DNA from: Reinekea blandensis MED297
GTDB lineage: Bacteria; Pseudomonadota; Gammaproteobacteria; Pseudomonadales; Natronospirillaceae
DNA length: 62,619 bases
NCBI RefSeq assembly: GCF_000153185.1
Contig: NZ_CH724153.1
Span: 34,251-96,869, forward strand
Reading direction: 5' to 3'
Positions within the stretch are counted from its first letter, which is position 1. Each line of letters opens with the position of its first letter. The translations under genes and the position numbers were made by a program. The notes under the pieces are model-generated. The model was not told the DNA's origin and did no database searches. It saw only the letters and a program-made list of their open reading frames with translations. Positions 50,772-60,617 of the stretch are shown piece after piece.

Positions 50772-51977
50772 TTAGCTTGCTTGAGACTCGGCAGCCACGG
50801 TGGACTTGATTCGCGTCCAGGTCAGGCCGATGGCAATGAGCAGCACAGCCGTTGGCACCAGCGACAGCGTGACGATGCCAGACCAACCGCTTAAAAACAG
50901 AATGACGCCGGCACTGAGCGACGACAACGCCTGAAACACAAAGACGGTCAGGTCGTTTACCGCTTGCACGCGGAACTTTTCATGCGGCTTGTACGCCTTT
51001 GTCAGCAGGGTGGTGCCGCCAATGAACAGGAAGTTCCAGCCCACGCCCAGTAACACCAGTGCCCACCAGTAATGCAGTACTTCGACCCCGGAATAGGCAA
51101 ACGCCGTGGTGGCGAGATAAGCCAGCAGTCCCACAAAGATGATCGTGCGTTCGCCAAACTTGCGAATCAACTCACCGGTGACCAATGAGGGCAGAAACAT
51201 CGCCATGATATGGCTTTGGATCACCCATTTGGTGTCGCCCAGGCTGTGTCCCATCATGTCGTGCATGGCCAGAGGGGTGGCGGTCATGACGAAACTCATC
51301 ACGCCATAGCCGATGGCCGCCGAACCGAGGGCAATCAGAAACGTGGGTCGTCGTAACACATCCGACCAGTTGACCGGTGGGGTGTCCTTGTCGGACTGCT
51401 CCGGCCGGGTGTTGTCCTGATAAAAACACAACAGGATAAACCCTGCGACACTGGCGGCAATCAGGGCGAGAAAGGAGCCGGCATAGGGTGTCGCAAACCA
51501 GTCCTGCCCAAAAGCGGCCAGTTCCGTTCCGATAAAGGCCGCGGCGACACTGCCGAGCATCAGCATTGAAATGGCACGTCCGGCCAGCTCGGCCGGTGTG
51601 GACTCGGCCGCCGCGAAACGAAACTGATGCATGATCGCGATGGTCATACCGGACAGAGTGATGCCCAATAAAAAGATGATAAAGCTGGACAGCGCGATGC
51701 CGCCGGCCGCGATCAGTGCCGCCAGACTGTTAATGACCATGCCGGCCAGAAAGACGCGTTTGCGTCCGAACCGTTGCATCAGCAAGGCCGCGGGCATTGC
51801 GCCGAGCGTAATGCCGATGATCATCATCGACAGCGGCAGCGTGGACAGTTCTGGCCGCGGCGCCAGCGATTTCCCGACAAATCCGCTGATTAAGACAATG
51901 GCCGGGGACATGGCCAGCGCCAAAGGCTGCGTCATGGCCAGTATCCAGACATTTCGGTTCAGACCCAACATAAGCAT
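50772..51977 (-). CDS. MFS transporter
   Basis: 401 residues with twelve TM helices and the cytoplasmic MQRFGRKRVFLAG loop between helices 2 and 3, a form of the MFS motif A. The second half repeats the pattern (IRKFGERTIIFVG). Drug or metabolite exporter type; substrate not predictable. The start could be either of two Met codons two residues apart. Confidence 0.9.
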   Translation of the reverse strand: MLMLGLNRNVWILAMTQPLALAMSPAIVLISGFVGKSLAPRPELSTLPLSMMIIGITLGAMPAALLMQRFGRKRVFLAGMVINSLAALIAAGGIALSSFIIFLLGITLSGMTIAIMHQFRFAAAESTPAELAGRAISMLMLGSVAAAFIGTELAAFGQDWFATPYAGSFLALIAASVAGFILLCFYQDNTRPEQSDKDTPPVNWSDVLRRPTFLIALGSAAIGYGVMSFVMTATPLAMHDMMGHSLGDTKWVIQSHIMAMFLPSLVTGELIRKFGERTIIFVGLLAYLATTAFAYSGVEVLHYWWALVLLGVGWNFLFIGGTTLLTKAYKPHEKFRVQAVNDLTVFVFQALSSLSAGVILFLSGWSGIVTLSLVPTAVLLIAIGLTWTRIKSTVAAESQAS

Positions 51978-52115
51978 TTCCTGATATTGTTCCAGCGGCT
52001 GTTGTACGCGATCTGCTGCGCCAGCGCAACTTTCACGAACCGGGTGTCCTGCACTTGAAAAGCCGGTGCAGTTCCCTATAATCGCGCGCCCTTTTCGGAT
52101 GACGGATGAACGACG

Positions 52116-53393
52116 ATGGCACTGTGTGGACTCGACTTCGGAACCTCCAATTCAACGGTGGGTGTGCTTCGTCATCAGCAGGCTCAAATGACGCCGCTGG
52201 AAAAGCATCCGATCAGCGGTGCCTGGGAAACGACCTTGCCCAGCGCTTTGTTCTTTGATTTCGAAACCGACGATATTCACTTCGGACGGGACGCCATTCG
52301 CCACTATTCGCAAGGTGAGTTTGGTCGGCTGATGCGTTCCATGAAGTCGATTCTGGGGTCTAATCAGATGAACGAAGGCACCCAGATTAAAGCGACGGTT
52401 TATTCGTTTCAGCAAATCATCGGCTTCTTCATGAACAGCCTGAAAACACGGGCGGAAGCGTTCGCCGAAGAACCGTTGACGTCGGTGGTGTTGGGGCGTC
52501 CGGTCCATTTCAATGATCATCACCCCGAGCTGGATCAGGCCGCCGAAGAGACGTTGGCGGCCATTGCCCGAAACATCGGCTTTACCGATGTGTCTTTTCA
52601 GTTTGAACCCATTGCCGCGGCCTACGATTACGAGCAGCAGACTCAGTCTGAAGAGCTGGCGCTGATCATCGATATGGGTGGTGGTACGTCCGACTTTACG
52701 CTCATCAAACTGTCGCCGGAGGCCAGAAAAAAATCGGATCGGTCAAACGATCTGCTCGCCAACCATGGTATTCACATTGGCGGAACCGATTTCGACCGGT
52801 TGCTGTCGATGGCGACGGTGATGCCGCAACTGGGGCTGAACATGGTGTATCGCGACAAACCCAATCTGGCGATCCCGCGGCATTATTTTGTGGATTTGGC
52901 GACCTGGCATCGCATTCATCATCTGTATGAGCCGAAAGTTTTGCGCGAGCTGAGCGACCTGCGACGTAACGTGGTTGAGCCGGAGCGTTTGGATCGATTA
53001 ATGCAGGCCTTGCGTCAGAAAGACGGTCATCGTTTGGCCGGTGAAGTGGAAGCGGCAAAAATCCAGTTGTCGGAACAGGATCAGGCGCAGATTGAGCTGA
53101 GCTTTCTGGATGAACTCGAAGAGACGGTCTGTTCGGTGAGCCAGGCTGAGCTGGTGTCGTCTATTGCGACTGAGGTAGAGCGGGTGTTTACCGCCGTAGA
53201 TGAAACTCTTCTTCAAGCTGGGGTCAATCACACTGAGGTGCAGACGATTTTTACAACCGGCGGGTCGACCGCTTTGCCCTCGGTGCGGCAGTTGATTGCG
53301 TCGCGCTTTCCTGCTGCCCGACAGGTTCGGGGGGATCTGTTCAACAGTGTCGGCAAAGGGCTGGTGTTGGAAGCTCAGCGTCGATACGGCTGA
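52116..53393 (+). CDS. Hsp70 family protein, YegD-like
   Basis: 425 residues. The actin-like ATPase domain has the phosphate-1 loop GLDFGTSNSTVG (about 5-16), FEPIAAAYDYE, phosphate-2 DMGGGTSDFTLI (about 192-203) and FTTGGSTALPSVRQ. The protein lacks the DnaK substrate-binding domain, as in E. coli YegD. A putative chaperone with unknown clients. Convergent with the next gene. Confidence 0.9.
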   Translation: MALCGLDFGTSNSTVGVLRHQQAQMTPLEKHPISGAWETTLPSALFFDFETDDIHFGRDAIRHYSQGEFGRLMRSMKSILGSNQMNEGTQIKATVYSFQQIIGFFMNSLKTRAEAFAEEPLTSVVLGRPVHFNDHHPELDQAAEETLAAIARNIGFTDVSFQFEPIAAAYDYEQQTQSEELALIIDMGGGTSDFTLIKLSPEARKKSDRSNDLLANHGIHIGGTDFDRLLSMATVMPQLGLNMVYRDKPNLAIPRHYFVDLATWHRIHHLYEPKVLRELSDLRRNVVEPERLDRLMQALRQKDGHRLAGEVEAAKIQLSEQDQAQIELSFLDELEETVCSVSQAELVSSIATEVERVFTAVDETLLQAGVNHTEVQTIFTTGGSTALPSVRQLIASRFPAARQVRGDLFNSVGKGLVLEAQRRYG

Positions 53394-53414
53394 GCCAGGG
53401 TTGGTTAGCCGGTG

Positions 53415-53708
53415 CTAAGCCCGGCGGGAAACCGCTCGGGTTCGCTCGGCAAAGGCGGGTTCTGAGCGGCCATTCAGATAGTCCTGCAGTTCATCCGCCG
53501 TCAGTGGGACCCAGTGCGCGCTGGGGTTCAGTTTCTGAATGGATCGCATCGCCGGAATCCACGGGGCGGCTGAGTCTCCGGAATCTCTCGGCAATGCCGC
53601 CCAGGCCAGGTAGGTTTTGGTGCCGTCCCCGAATTTAATAACGCCAATCTGAGCCCGATACTCCGGGTTTTTTTCCACAAACTCTAATACTTCGTCGATC
53701 GTGTCCAT
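53415..53708 (-). CDS. Hypothetical 97-residue protein
   Basis: Small soluble protein with a beta-rich core (AQIGVIKFGDGTKTYLAWAALPRD) and a C-terminal helix (TADELQDYLNGRSEPAFAERTR). Lies 22 bases from the convergent YegD-like gene. No family recognised. Confidence 0.6.
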   Translation of the reverse strand: MDTIDEVLEFVEKNPEYRAQIGVIKFGDGTKTYLAWAALPRDSGDSAAPWIPAMRSIQKLNPSAHWVPLTADELQDYLNGRSEPAFAERTRAVSRRA

Positions 53709-53993
53709 TCCAACTTCCTGATTGTCGTAACTCTGAAATCCACGACCGTTACTTTACGCGTTGAGACGACCACTCCAAGCACGGTTCAAAAAGTCGACTC
53801 TGTTGATACTGACAGGCTACTCATTGAGTACTAAGCTGGACGTTGGTTCGGACCTAAGGTGCCAAAACCGGTTTGCTCGCGGGCGAACGGTGGGTGCGAA
53901 TGTAAAGGTCCGGGATGATTACCACAGGGTGGTTGTTTTAAAGAATAATAAATATACACTTGTATATTATTTAAAAAGTACATCAGAGAGTTT

Positions 53994-54635
53994 ATGAGCG
54001 AAGCACTTCCCAAATACAGCACACTGGAAGAGTGGGCGAACAGCCTGACACATGGCATTGGCGCCGTTCTGGCCGTGGTCGGGTTTATTATCATGTTGGC
54101 CGTTGCCATTGGTCAGAGCGATGCGTGGGCCATTGTCAGCAGCAGCGTATACGGGTCCACACTGGTCCTGATGTTTCTGGCCTCTACGCTTTACCACGCC
54201 ATACAAATACCCAAGGTTCGACAGGTGCTGCGGCAACTGGACCACCTGGCCATTCTGTACCTGATCGCCGGTTCTTATACGCCGTTTACATTGATGACGC
54301 TGAACGGCGGCTGGGGCTGGACCATCTTCGGCATCATCTGGGGGCTGACCATTATCGGCACCGTGTTGCAGTTGTCGCCCGCGCGACATGTAAAAGCCTT
54401 AATGGTTACTCTGTACTTGCTGATGGGCTGGGTCGTGGTGATCGCTGCGAAACCGCTGGTTGATAACCTCAGTGCCGGTGGCTTGGGCCTGTTAGTTGCC
54501 GGTGGTCTGGCCTATACCGGCGGCGTTGTGTTTTACGTGAACAAGCGCATTCCGTTTAATCATGCGATCTGGCATCTGTTTGTTCTGACGGGTGCCATGT
54601 TCCATTACTTTGCCATTCTGTTTTACGTTCTCTGA
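53994..54635 (+). CDS. Hemolysin III family (PAQR-like) membrane protein
   Basis: 213 residues, seven TM helices. Conserved metal-type residues: ANSLTHGIGA (N-terminal His), LASTLYHA, LDHLAILYLIAGSYTPF and the C-terminal HAIWHLFVLTGAMFHYFA. The family includes YqfA and HlyIII and is related to adiponectin receptors, which hydrolyse lipid amides. A membrane-homeostasis role is likely. AGAGAG lies before the ATG. Confidence 0.92.
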   Translation: MSEALPKYSTLEEWANSLTHGIGAVLAVVGFIIMLAVAIGQSDAWAIVSSSVYGSTLVLMFLASTLYHAIQIPKVRQVLRQLDHLAILYLIAGSYTPFTLMTLNGGWGWTIFGIIWGLTIIGTVLQLSPARHVKALMVTLYLLMGWVVVIAAKPLVDNLSAGGLGLLVAGGLAYTGGVVFYVNKRIPFNHAIWHLFVLTGAMFHYFAILFYVL

Positions 54636-54643
54636 TCTCTGAC

Positions 54644-54671
54644 GCACGACAGGCCAACCAGTCTGTCGTGC
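54644..54671 (+). terminator. Hairpin after the hemolysin III gene
   Basis: GCACGACAG / CTGTCGTGC, a perfect 9-bp stem with a 10-nt loop, 8 bases after the stop. It has no T-run, so it is a weak terminator or RNA-stabilising hairpin. Confidence 0.45.
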
Positions 54672-54753
54672 GCGATTGTCATTCAATGGAACCTGCGCGT
54701 ATTCTGTCGGTCTGAACGGGATTCTTCTTTCAGTACCAGCACAGGAACTCACC

Positions 54754-55965
54754 ATGCGACAGAAACTGACCTTCGACAGCCAGGGGCATACCTTGGCAGG
54801 TCTTCTCGAAACCCCCGATGAACCCCCAAGAGCCTATGTGTTATTTGCGCATTGTTTTACCTGCGGAAAAGACATTGCTGCAGCGAGTCGGATCAGTCGT
54901 TTTTTGGTGCGGGCACGGTTTGCCGTTTTTCGGTTTGACTTTACCGGCTTGGGGAACAGCGATGGCGACTTCGCCAACACCAACTTCTCCACCAATACGC
55001 AAGACCTGGTCGCCGCGGCACGTTACCTGGAAGCGACTTATGAGGCACCGCGCTTGCTGATTGGTCATAGCCTGGGCGGCACCGCAGTCTTACAGGCGGC
55101 GGCAGAGCTGCCGAAAGTCGATGCCGTCGTCACCATTGGTGCTCCCTTTGAAGCGGACCATGTGCTGCATAATTTTCATGCGGATCTGTCGCAAATCGAA
55201 ACGCAAGGGCAAGCGGAAGTCAGTCTGGGTGGCCGTTGCTTTACCATTCGCCGGCAGTTTATCGACGATGTTCGGGCTCAGAGTACCGAGACGATCGGCG
55301 CACTCGACAAAGCCTTGTTGGTGATGCATTCGCCGTTGGATACCACTGTCGATATCCGCGAGGCAGAAAAGATTTACGGCGCGGCGAAGCATCCGAAATC
55401 GTTTATCAGCCTCGATCGTGCTGACCATTTATTGTCTCAGGAAGCCGACAGCGAGTACGCAGCTCAGGCCATTGCTGGCTGGGCCAGCCGGTACGTGACT
55501 GAATCGTCGACGCCGGAACGTCCCGATGTTCCCAAGGGGCATGTAGTCGTATCTGAAATGGATCATCGGTTTCAGCAAAGTGTGTACAGCGATCATCACC
55601 ACTGGTACGCCGACGAACCGATTGCCATGGGCGGGCAGAATGGCGGTCCGGACCCGTATGAGCACTTACTGGCGGCGCTGGGCACCTGCACGGCCATGAC
55701 ACTACGGATGTACGCCACGCGTAAAAAACTCCGGCTGGATCACGTCGAGGTGTCCCTCTTTCATGAGCGAAACTACGTAGCGGATGCCGACCAGGCGGAA
55801 CAGAATCAGTCGGGGGTGGAACGGCTGGTTCGCCGGATTTATCTGCAAGGCGAGTTAACGGCGGAACAACGCCAAAAGCTGTTGGAGATTGCGGACAAAT
55901 GTCCGGTGCATCGGACCCTGCATAACGACCCGGTGGTGCAAACTGAGTTGGTTGAAAGTAGGTAA
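54754..55965 (+). CDS. Alpha/beta hydrolase fused to OsmC-like peroxiredoxin domain
   Basis: 403 residues. N-terminal hydrolase domain (about 1-245) with the GHSLGG nucleophile elbow, a possible acid in HSPLDTTV and a terminal His in DRADHLL. The C-terminal OsmC domain (about 270-400) has two catalytic Cys, in [13 protein letters not shown] and DKCPVHRTL. This fusion is known in proteobacteria. OsmC domains reduce organic hydroperoxides, and the hydrolase may release them from esters. AGGAA precedes this ATG by 8 bases; a longer frame to 54676 lacks such a site. Confidence 0.9.
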   Translation: MRQKLTFDSQGHTLAGLLETPDEPPRAYVLFAHCFTCGKDIAAASRISRFLVRARFAVFRFDFTGLGNSDGDFANTNFSTNTQDLVAAARYLEATYEAPRLLIGHSLGGTAVLQAAAELPKVDAVVTIGAPFEADHVLHNFHADLSQIETQGQAEVSLGGRCFTIRRQFIDDVRAQSTETIGALDKALLVMHSPLDTTVDIREAEKIYGAAKHPKSFISLDRADHLLSQEADSEYAAQAIAGWASRYVTESSTPERPDVPKGHVVVSEMDHRFQQSVYSDHHHWYADEPIAMGGQNGGPDPYEHLLAALGTCTAMTLRMYATRKKLRLDHVEVSLFHERNYVADADQAEQNQSGVERLVRRIYLQGELTAEQRQKLLEIADKCPVHRTLHNDPVVQTELVESR

Positions 55966-55994
55966 AGCTGACCCTCCTGTGTTGGTCAGTGGCA

Positions 55995-56014
55995 GGTCCT
56001 CGGCGCCGAGGACC
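55995..56014. terminator. Perfect 20-bp palindrome between convergent genes
   Basis: GGTCCTCGGCGCCGAGGACC reads the same on both strands. It lies between the OsmC fusion and the racemase gene, both ending here, so it may act as a terminator structure or a protein site. No T-run. Confidence 0.45.
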
Positions 56015-56049
56015 GCAGTGCTTCAGGTTTCTATGGGACCGCAATGAAC

Positions 56050-57159
56050 TCAGATATAAACGCGTGGGTTGCGCTGGCCCCACTCGGCGTAGATGTCGGC
56101 CATGATGGTATCGGCCTGCATTTCAATGCGTTTGATGTCGATCTTGCCGGTGCCCTGATGGCCGAAAATCACCACCTCATCTTCAACCTCAACGACGGGG
56201 ATGTCCGTTACATCGGCCACGATGGTGTTCATCGACACCTTGCCCAAAACCGGCACCAGTTGGCCGCGGATTAACACATGGCTGCGACCGAAATAGTTGC
56301 GCCGGAAGCCATTCGCATAACCGAGGGCAATGTTCGCCACACGGCTGTCGCGGGTCAGTGTCGTGGTGCGGTCATACCCAATGGTGCTGCCTTGCGGATA
56401 GGTGGTGATGTTGGTGATTTGAGCCTTTAGCTGCATGGTGTGTTCAAAGCCCAGTTCGGGTTTGAGAATGCCGTAAAGGATGGCACCGCAGCGATAAAAA
56501 TCGGTTTCGATGGGCGTTGATGAAATCAGGCTTAATGAACTGCCGGCGTGGACATTCACCTGCTCGCGCTTCAAGGCTGTGTTGCTGAAAATCCAGTTGA
56601 GATCAGAGCGGAAATGCTGATCGCTCAACTGCAAGTCCTGCTCCGAACCCGAAGGATGATGAGTGCAGATGCCAACGATCCGATCGCCGAGTAGATCGAC
56701 AATGCGCTGACAGGTGTCGTGTCCATCTCGTTCATTGAGTTCCAATCCATCCCGTGACATTCCGCCGGCGTTTATGGCGAGATGCACGCCCTCACTGTGC
56801 TCAGTCAGCGAATCAATCACCTCAGCGGTATACAGACTGCTGACCTGTTCTTGTACCCGGTCGGCAACAGCGCCTGCGATTTCGCTGGGCGTTGCCGTGC
56901 GCAGACGCAGTATCGTTCCTTCGAACCCGGCTTCGCGAACTAAGCGGGCTTCGGCGTTTGACGTAATGCCCACGGTCTTGATGCGATGTTCGCAGACGAT
57001 GGCGGCCACTTCGGCAATGCCATGACCGTAGGCATCGGCTTTCAGTACGGCGCAGAACTCGGCGTGTTCCGGCAACAGTGACAGCGCCAGCGACAGGTTG
57101 TTCGCGATGCGATCGGTCAGTATTTCGCACCAGGCCGTATGAATAACGTCAGAACTCAT
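56050..57159 (-). CDS. Alanine racemase-fold, broad-spectrum-type amino-acid racemase
   Basis: 369 residues. PLP-binding Lys40 in VLKADAYGHG; catalytic Tyr262 in TIGYDRTTTL. INAGGMSRDGLEL and GKVSMNTIVADVTD resemble broad-spectrum racemases (Bsr) more than biosynthetic Alr, which has MD at that point. Unlike periplasmic Bsr it has no signal peptide. Lying last in an operon with an amino-acid ABC importer and an M20 amidohydrolase, it probably interconverts D- and L-forms of an imported amino acid for catabolism. Adjacent to the M20 gene with no gap. Confidence 0.87.
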   Translation of the reverse strand: MSSDVIHTAWCEILTDRIANNLSLALSLLPEHAEFCAVLKADAYGHGIAEVAAIVCEHRIKTVGITSNAEARLVREAGFEGTILRLRTATPSEIAGAVADRVQEQVSSLYTAEVIDSLTEHSEGVHLAINAGGMSRDGLELNERDGHDTCQRIVDLLGDRIVGICTHHPSGSEQDLQLSDQHFRSDLNWIFSNTALKREQVNVHAGSSLSLISSTPIETDFYRCGAILYGILKPELGFEHTMQLKAQITNITTYPQGSTIGYDRTTTLTRDSRVANIALGYANGFRRNYFGRSHVLIRGQLVPVLGKVSMNTIVADVTDIPVVEVEDEVVIFGHQGTGKIDIKRIEMQADTIMADIYAEWGQRNPRVYI

Positions 57160-58320
57160 TTACTTGCCAGTGTCATTCGCCAACGTGGTGTCGATGATTT
57201 CCAGCAGCAGTTCCGCACCAATGCCGATGAGCTCATCGGGAAAGTCATAATCCGGGTTGTGCAGCTGCGGTTGGTCGGTACCGGCACCTAAAAACAGCAT
57301 GGTGGCGTTGGCTCCGTCCAGGCTGAAGTGACCAAAGTCTTCCGACCAGGACATCGGGTTTGGCATGTCGTACAGGGTGAGCTGTCGTTTTTTGACCGCC
57401 ACTCTTGAAATGTCTGTTGATTGAACCTGGTTCGTACCCGCGGGAAACACATCGTGCCAATGCACTTCGGTGGTAATGACCGGGTCGACTTCATCGATCA
57501 ACCCCTGAATGGTAGAAATCATTTCATTCATCCGGTCATCGGTTTTACTGCGCAACGTTACCCGCAGTTCCCCTTCACCCGGAGCGACACCAAACGTCGG
57601 CCTACCGAGGTTGGCGTAGGTTAGAGTGCAGAGCCCGTAATCGTCATCGTTGATCGATCCGCTGCTGAGGGTTGGAATGGTTTGCATCAGATCGGCCATG
57701 GCAGAACCCGGTGATACTCCATCTTCCGGTTTTGCCGCATGCGAGCTTTTGCCATGAAAGTTAATCTGCATGCCACGCGAAGCGCAGGTTGCTGTACCGT
57801 CACTGATGCCGACTTCGCCTAAAGGACGGCCGGGTGCGTTGTGATATGCAAAGGCATAGTCCGGCCGTATGTCGGGCCATCGGGGATCACTGATCACGGC
57901 TTGTGCGCCGGCACCGGTTTCTTCAGCCGGTTGGAACAACAGGATAACGCGACCGTGACTGGGCCGTTGTGCCAGGCCGAGTGCGACGCCCAGTACAATG
58001 CTCATGTGCCCGTCGTGACCGCAAAGGTGGCCTTTACCATGGCAGGCCGAGCGATAAGCCAGCTCGGATTTTTCAGTAATTGGTAAAGCATCCAACTCGC
58101 AACGGAACAGCAACGTCGGGCCGGGCTGGTCGCTTTTAAACTCGGCGGCCACGCCGTAGCCACCCAGCCCTTGCCAGATCCGATCAGCGCCGGCGTTGGT
58201 CAACTCCTGAACGATGCGTTTTGCGGTCTGTTCTTCTTCACCTGAAATTTCAGGATGCTGATGAAGGGCGTGCCGGACGTCAGTCAGATACGCCAATTGT
58301 TCTGCAGTTAGAGTTCTCAT
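57160..58320 (-). CDS. M20 family amidohydrolase
   Basis: 386 residues. Two-metal site: CGHDGH (about 103-108), the catalytic EETGAG, and AYHNAPGRPLG. A dimerisation lid domain follows (FHGKSSHAAKPEDGVSPG). The M20D group hydrolyses N-acyl amino acids, as in hippurate, IAA-amino-acid and N-acetyl-ornithine type reactions. Its operon includes a polar amino-acid importer and a racemase, so the imported substrate may be an N-acylated amino acid. Start at ATG 58320; a GTG two codons earlier is in frame. Confidence 0.9.
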   Translation of the reverse strand: MRTLTAEQLAYLTDVRHALHQHPEISGEEEQTAKRIVQELTNAGADRIWQGLGGYGVAAEFKSDQPGPTLLFRCELDALPITEKSELAYRSACHGKGHLCGHDGHMSIVLGVALGLAQRPSHGRVILLFQPAEETGAGAQAVISDPRWPDIRPDYAFAYHNAPGRPLGEVGISDGTATCASRGMQINFHGKSSHAAKPEDGVSPGSAMADLMQTIPTLSSGSINDDDYGLCTLTYANLGRPTFGVAPGEGELRVTLRSKTDDRMNEMISTIQGLIDEVDPVITTEVHWHDVFPAGTNQVQSTDISRVAVKKRQLTLYDMPNPMSWSEDFGHFSLDGANATMLFLGAGTDQPQLHNPDYDFPDELIGIGAELLLEIIDTTLANDTGK

Positions 58321-58341
58321 AGTCACAGCTCGCAGTTGTCT

Positions 58342-59121
58342 TTAAGAGCGAAGGTGTTTACGGAGAAAGCTTTGCGTGCGCTCCTGTTCGGGGTTGCTGA
58401 ACAGTTTTTGTGGGTCGTCTTCTTCGACAACAACGCCGCCATCCATAAACATAGCCCAGTCGGACACATCGCGGGCAAAGCCCATTTCGTGCGTCACAAT
58501 CAACATGGTCATGTGTTCTTCGGCAAGACCGCGCATCACCAGGTTCACTTCTTCCACCAGTTCGGGGTCAAGCGCAGACGTTGCCTCATCGAACAGCATC
58601 ACCTTCGGTTCCATGGCCAGCGCTCTGGCAATGGCGACGCGCTGTTTCTGGCCGCCGGACAACCAGTTTGGAAATACATCGGCTTTTTGTGCAAGCCCGA
58701 CGCGATCGAGTAAGTCCATACCCCATTCGCGGGCTTTTTTAGGGTCCATACCTTTCAGTTTTCGCGGTGCCAAAGTGACGTTGTCGATCGTCGACAGGTG
58801 CGGAAACAGATTAAAATGCTGAAACACCATGCCCATGTTCTGACGAATATGGTTGATGTGCTTTTCGAAGGCGAGACCTTTCAGGTCGGGCCGGTTCACT
58901 CTGGCGCCATCAAGGGAAATTTCTCCCTGATCAATCACCTCCAGATGATTCACCGAGCGCAGCAAGGTGCTTTTGCCTGAGCCGGACGGTCCGATAATTG
59001 AAATGATTTTGCCGCGATTGACGGTCAGGTTGATGCCTTTAAGAACTTCTAAGTCGCCAAATCGTTTGTGGACATTCCGAATTTCAACCATCGGAGTCTC
59101 TGTTTGATGTTCAGTAGTCAT
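58342..59121 (-). CDS. Amino-acid ABC transporter ATP-binding protein
   Basis: 259 residues. Walker A GPSGSGKST, Q-loop VFQHFNLFPH, signature LSGGQKQR, Walker B VMLFDEATSALDPE and the switch His in VTHEMGFARD. It is of the polar-amino-acid (GlnQ/HisP) type and powers import through the two permeases downstream in coordinates. In transcription order it comes after them. Confidence 0.95.
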   Translation of the reverse strand: MTTEHQTETPMVEIRNVHKRFGDLEVLKGINLTVNRGKIISIIGPSGSGKSTLLRSVNHLEVIDQGEISLDGARVNRPDLKGLAFEKHINHIRQNMGMVFQHFNLFPHLSTIDNVTLAPRKLKGMDPKKAREWGMDLLDRVGLAQKADVFPNWLSGGQKQRVAIARALAMEPKVMLFDEATSALDPELVEEVNLVMRGLAEEHMTMLIVTHEMGFARDVSDWAMFMDGGVVVEEDDPQKLFSNPEQERTQSFLRKHLRS

Positions 59122-59156
59122 TAGTTCTTCGACTCTCTCAGTAATGGGTTAGGGGT

Positions 59157-59810
59157 TTAACGACGGTAGGCCGTTAACCGTTCCAGCCAAACCTGGCCGA
59201 GTTCCATAAACACGTTGATGATGTAGTACATGATCGCGATGACGATGAAGAACTCAAACGGACGGAAAGACACGCTGATAGCGTACTGCGATGCATAAAC
59301 CAGTTCGGCTACGCCAATGGCAGAAAGAACCGAGGTGTCTTTGACCATCAGGATCATGTTGTTCCCGATCTGTGGAATTGACCGGATAAACGCCTGAGGA
59401 ACGAGGATGTAAAAAATGGTCGCCGTATGTCCGAAGCCGAGCGATCGGGACGCTTCGTATTGGCCGTCTGAAACCGACTTTAAGGTGGCGACAAAGATAT
59501 CGGCGTTGTACGCCATGTAGTGAAAACCCAGCCCGAGTATGCCCACCACAACCGCAGGTATCAGTACCCATTCTCCGATACCGAAGTAAAGCAGATAAAG
59601 CTGTAGTAACAGCGGTGTGGTCATAAACAGCCAGATGAAAAACCGCAACGGCCAGCTCAACACCTTGTTGATGTAGACTGAAATGACGGCAACCAACAGA
59701 CCACCCAGAACGGACATCAAGGCGACGATAATGGCAACAAAGATGGCCACGCCCAAGCCTTTCATCAGCGTCGGGAAATAGGTAATGACCGGTGTAAAAT
59801 CAAACTCCAT
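59157..59810 (-). CDS. Amino-acid ABC transporter permease
   Basis: 217 residues with about five TM helices and the EAA loop EASRSLGFGHTATIFYILVPQAF. HisM/GlnP type, works as a heterodimer with the neighbouring permease, 11 bases upstream. The ectoine transporter (EhuCD) is one close type, but specificity is not readable. Confidence 0.93.
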   Translation of the reverse strand: MEFDFTPVITYFPTLMKGLGVAIFVAIIVALMSVLGGLLVAVISVYINKVLSWPLRFFIWLFMTTPLLLQLYLLYFGIGEWVLIPAVVVGILGLGFHYMAYNADIFVATLKSVSDGQYEASRSLGFGHTATIFYILVPQAFIRSIPQIGNNMILMVKDTSVLSAIGVAELVYASQYAISVSFRPFEFFIVIAIMYYIINVFMELGQVWLERLTAYRR

Positions 59811-59821
59811 GTCTCGACTCC

Positions 59822-60478
59822 CTATAAAGTTGTATAGCGCGTGGCGCGGCGATAGGCCAGCTCAATGATGCCCATGACGGCATAGACAATCACGATGTAC
59901 ATCAACGCACTGATGGTAAATATTTCAAGGGGTTTGTAGGTCGATCCAATCAATCGCTGCGCCTGATAGGTCAGCTCGACGACGGAAATGATGGAAATCA
60001 GTGAAGAGTTTTTTACGACGACAATCGCCAGCACCCCTAAGGAGCGAATCATCAGCGGTGCGGCTTGCGGTAACACAATTGAGATCAGCGTTTGTGCTTT
60101 ACCGAAACCGAGTGAACGGGATGCTTCAGCCTGGCCGCTGTCGACGGACTCGATTGAGCCGCGAATGGCCTCGCTCATATAAGCGCCGATGTTAAAAGCG
60201 CCGACAAAGACGCCACAGGTCAACGGGTCCAACCGAAAGCCAATGCTCGGTCCGCCGTAAAACACCAAGAGCAGCTGAACAAAGTAGGGCGTGCCGCGAA
60301 TCGCGCTGACGTAGCCGCGAGCCAGCCATCGGACCGGCGCAAATCGCAATGACTGCATGAACACCAGTCCGCACGCCACGAAGAAACCAAAAAACAGAGA
60401 ACGTGCAGAAACATCGATCGTCACCCAGGCCGCTTTCAGCAGCAGGGGAGTGACGTCGACCATTAAGTTGAAATCCAT
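59822..60478 (-). CDS. Amino-acid ABC transporter permease
   Basis: 218 residues with five TM helices, IRGTPYFVQLLLVFYG and the EAA loop EASRSLGFGKAQTLISIVLPQA. Partner of the next permease. The gap of 139 bases from the binding-protein gene shows no terminator, so the genes are probably one transcript. Confidence 0.93.
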   Translation of the reverse strand: MDFNLMVDVTPLLLKAAWVTIDVSARSLFFGFFVACGLVFMQSLRFAPVRWLARGYVSAIRGTPYFVQLLLVFYGGPSIGFRLDPLTCGVFVGAFNIGAYMSEAIRGSIESVDSGQAEASRSLGFGKAQTLISIVLPQAAPLMIRSLGVLAIVVVKNSSLISIISVVELTYQAQRLIGSTYKPLEIFTISALMYIVIVYAVMGIIELAYRRATRYTTL

Positions 60479-60617
60479 GGACTTACCTTTTGAACCTGGT
60501 CACCGGTCGAGCCAACGCAGGTTGGCGATCGACGGTGAATCGTTAACGAGTAACCGGTAGAGCACGGCGCTGATCTTTAACCATCTCAGTGGTCATGATC
60601 AACGCCTTAGTGTGTGC

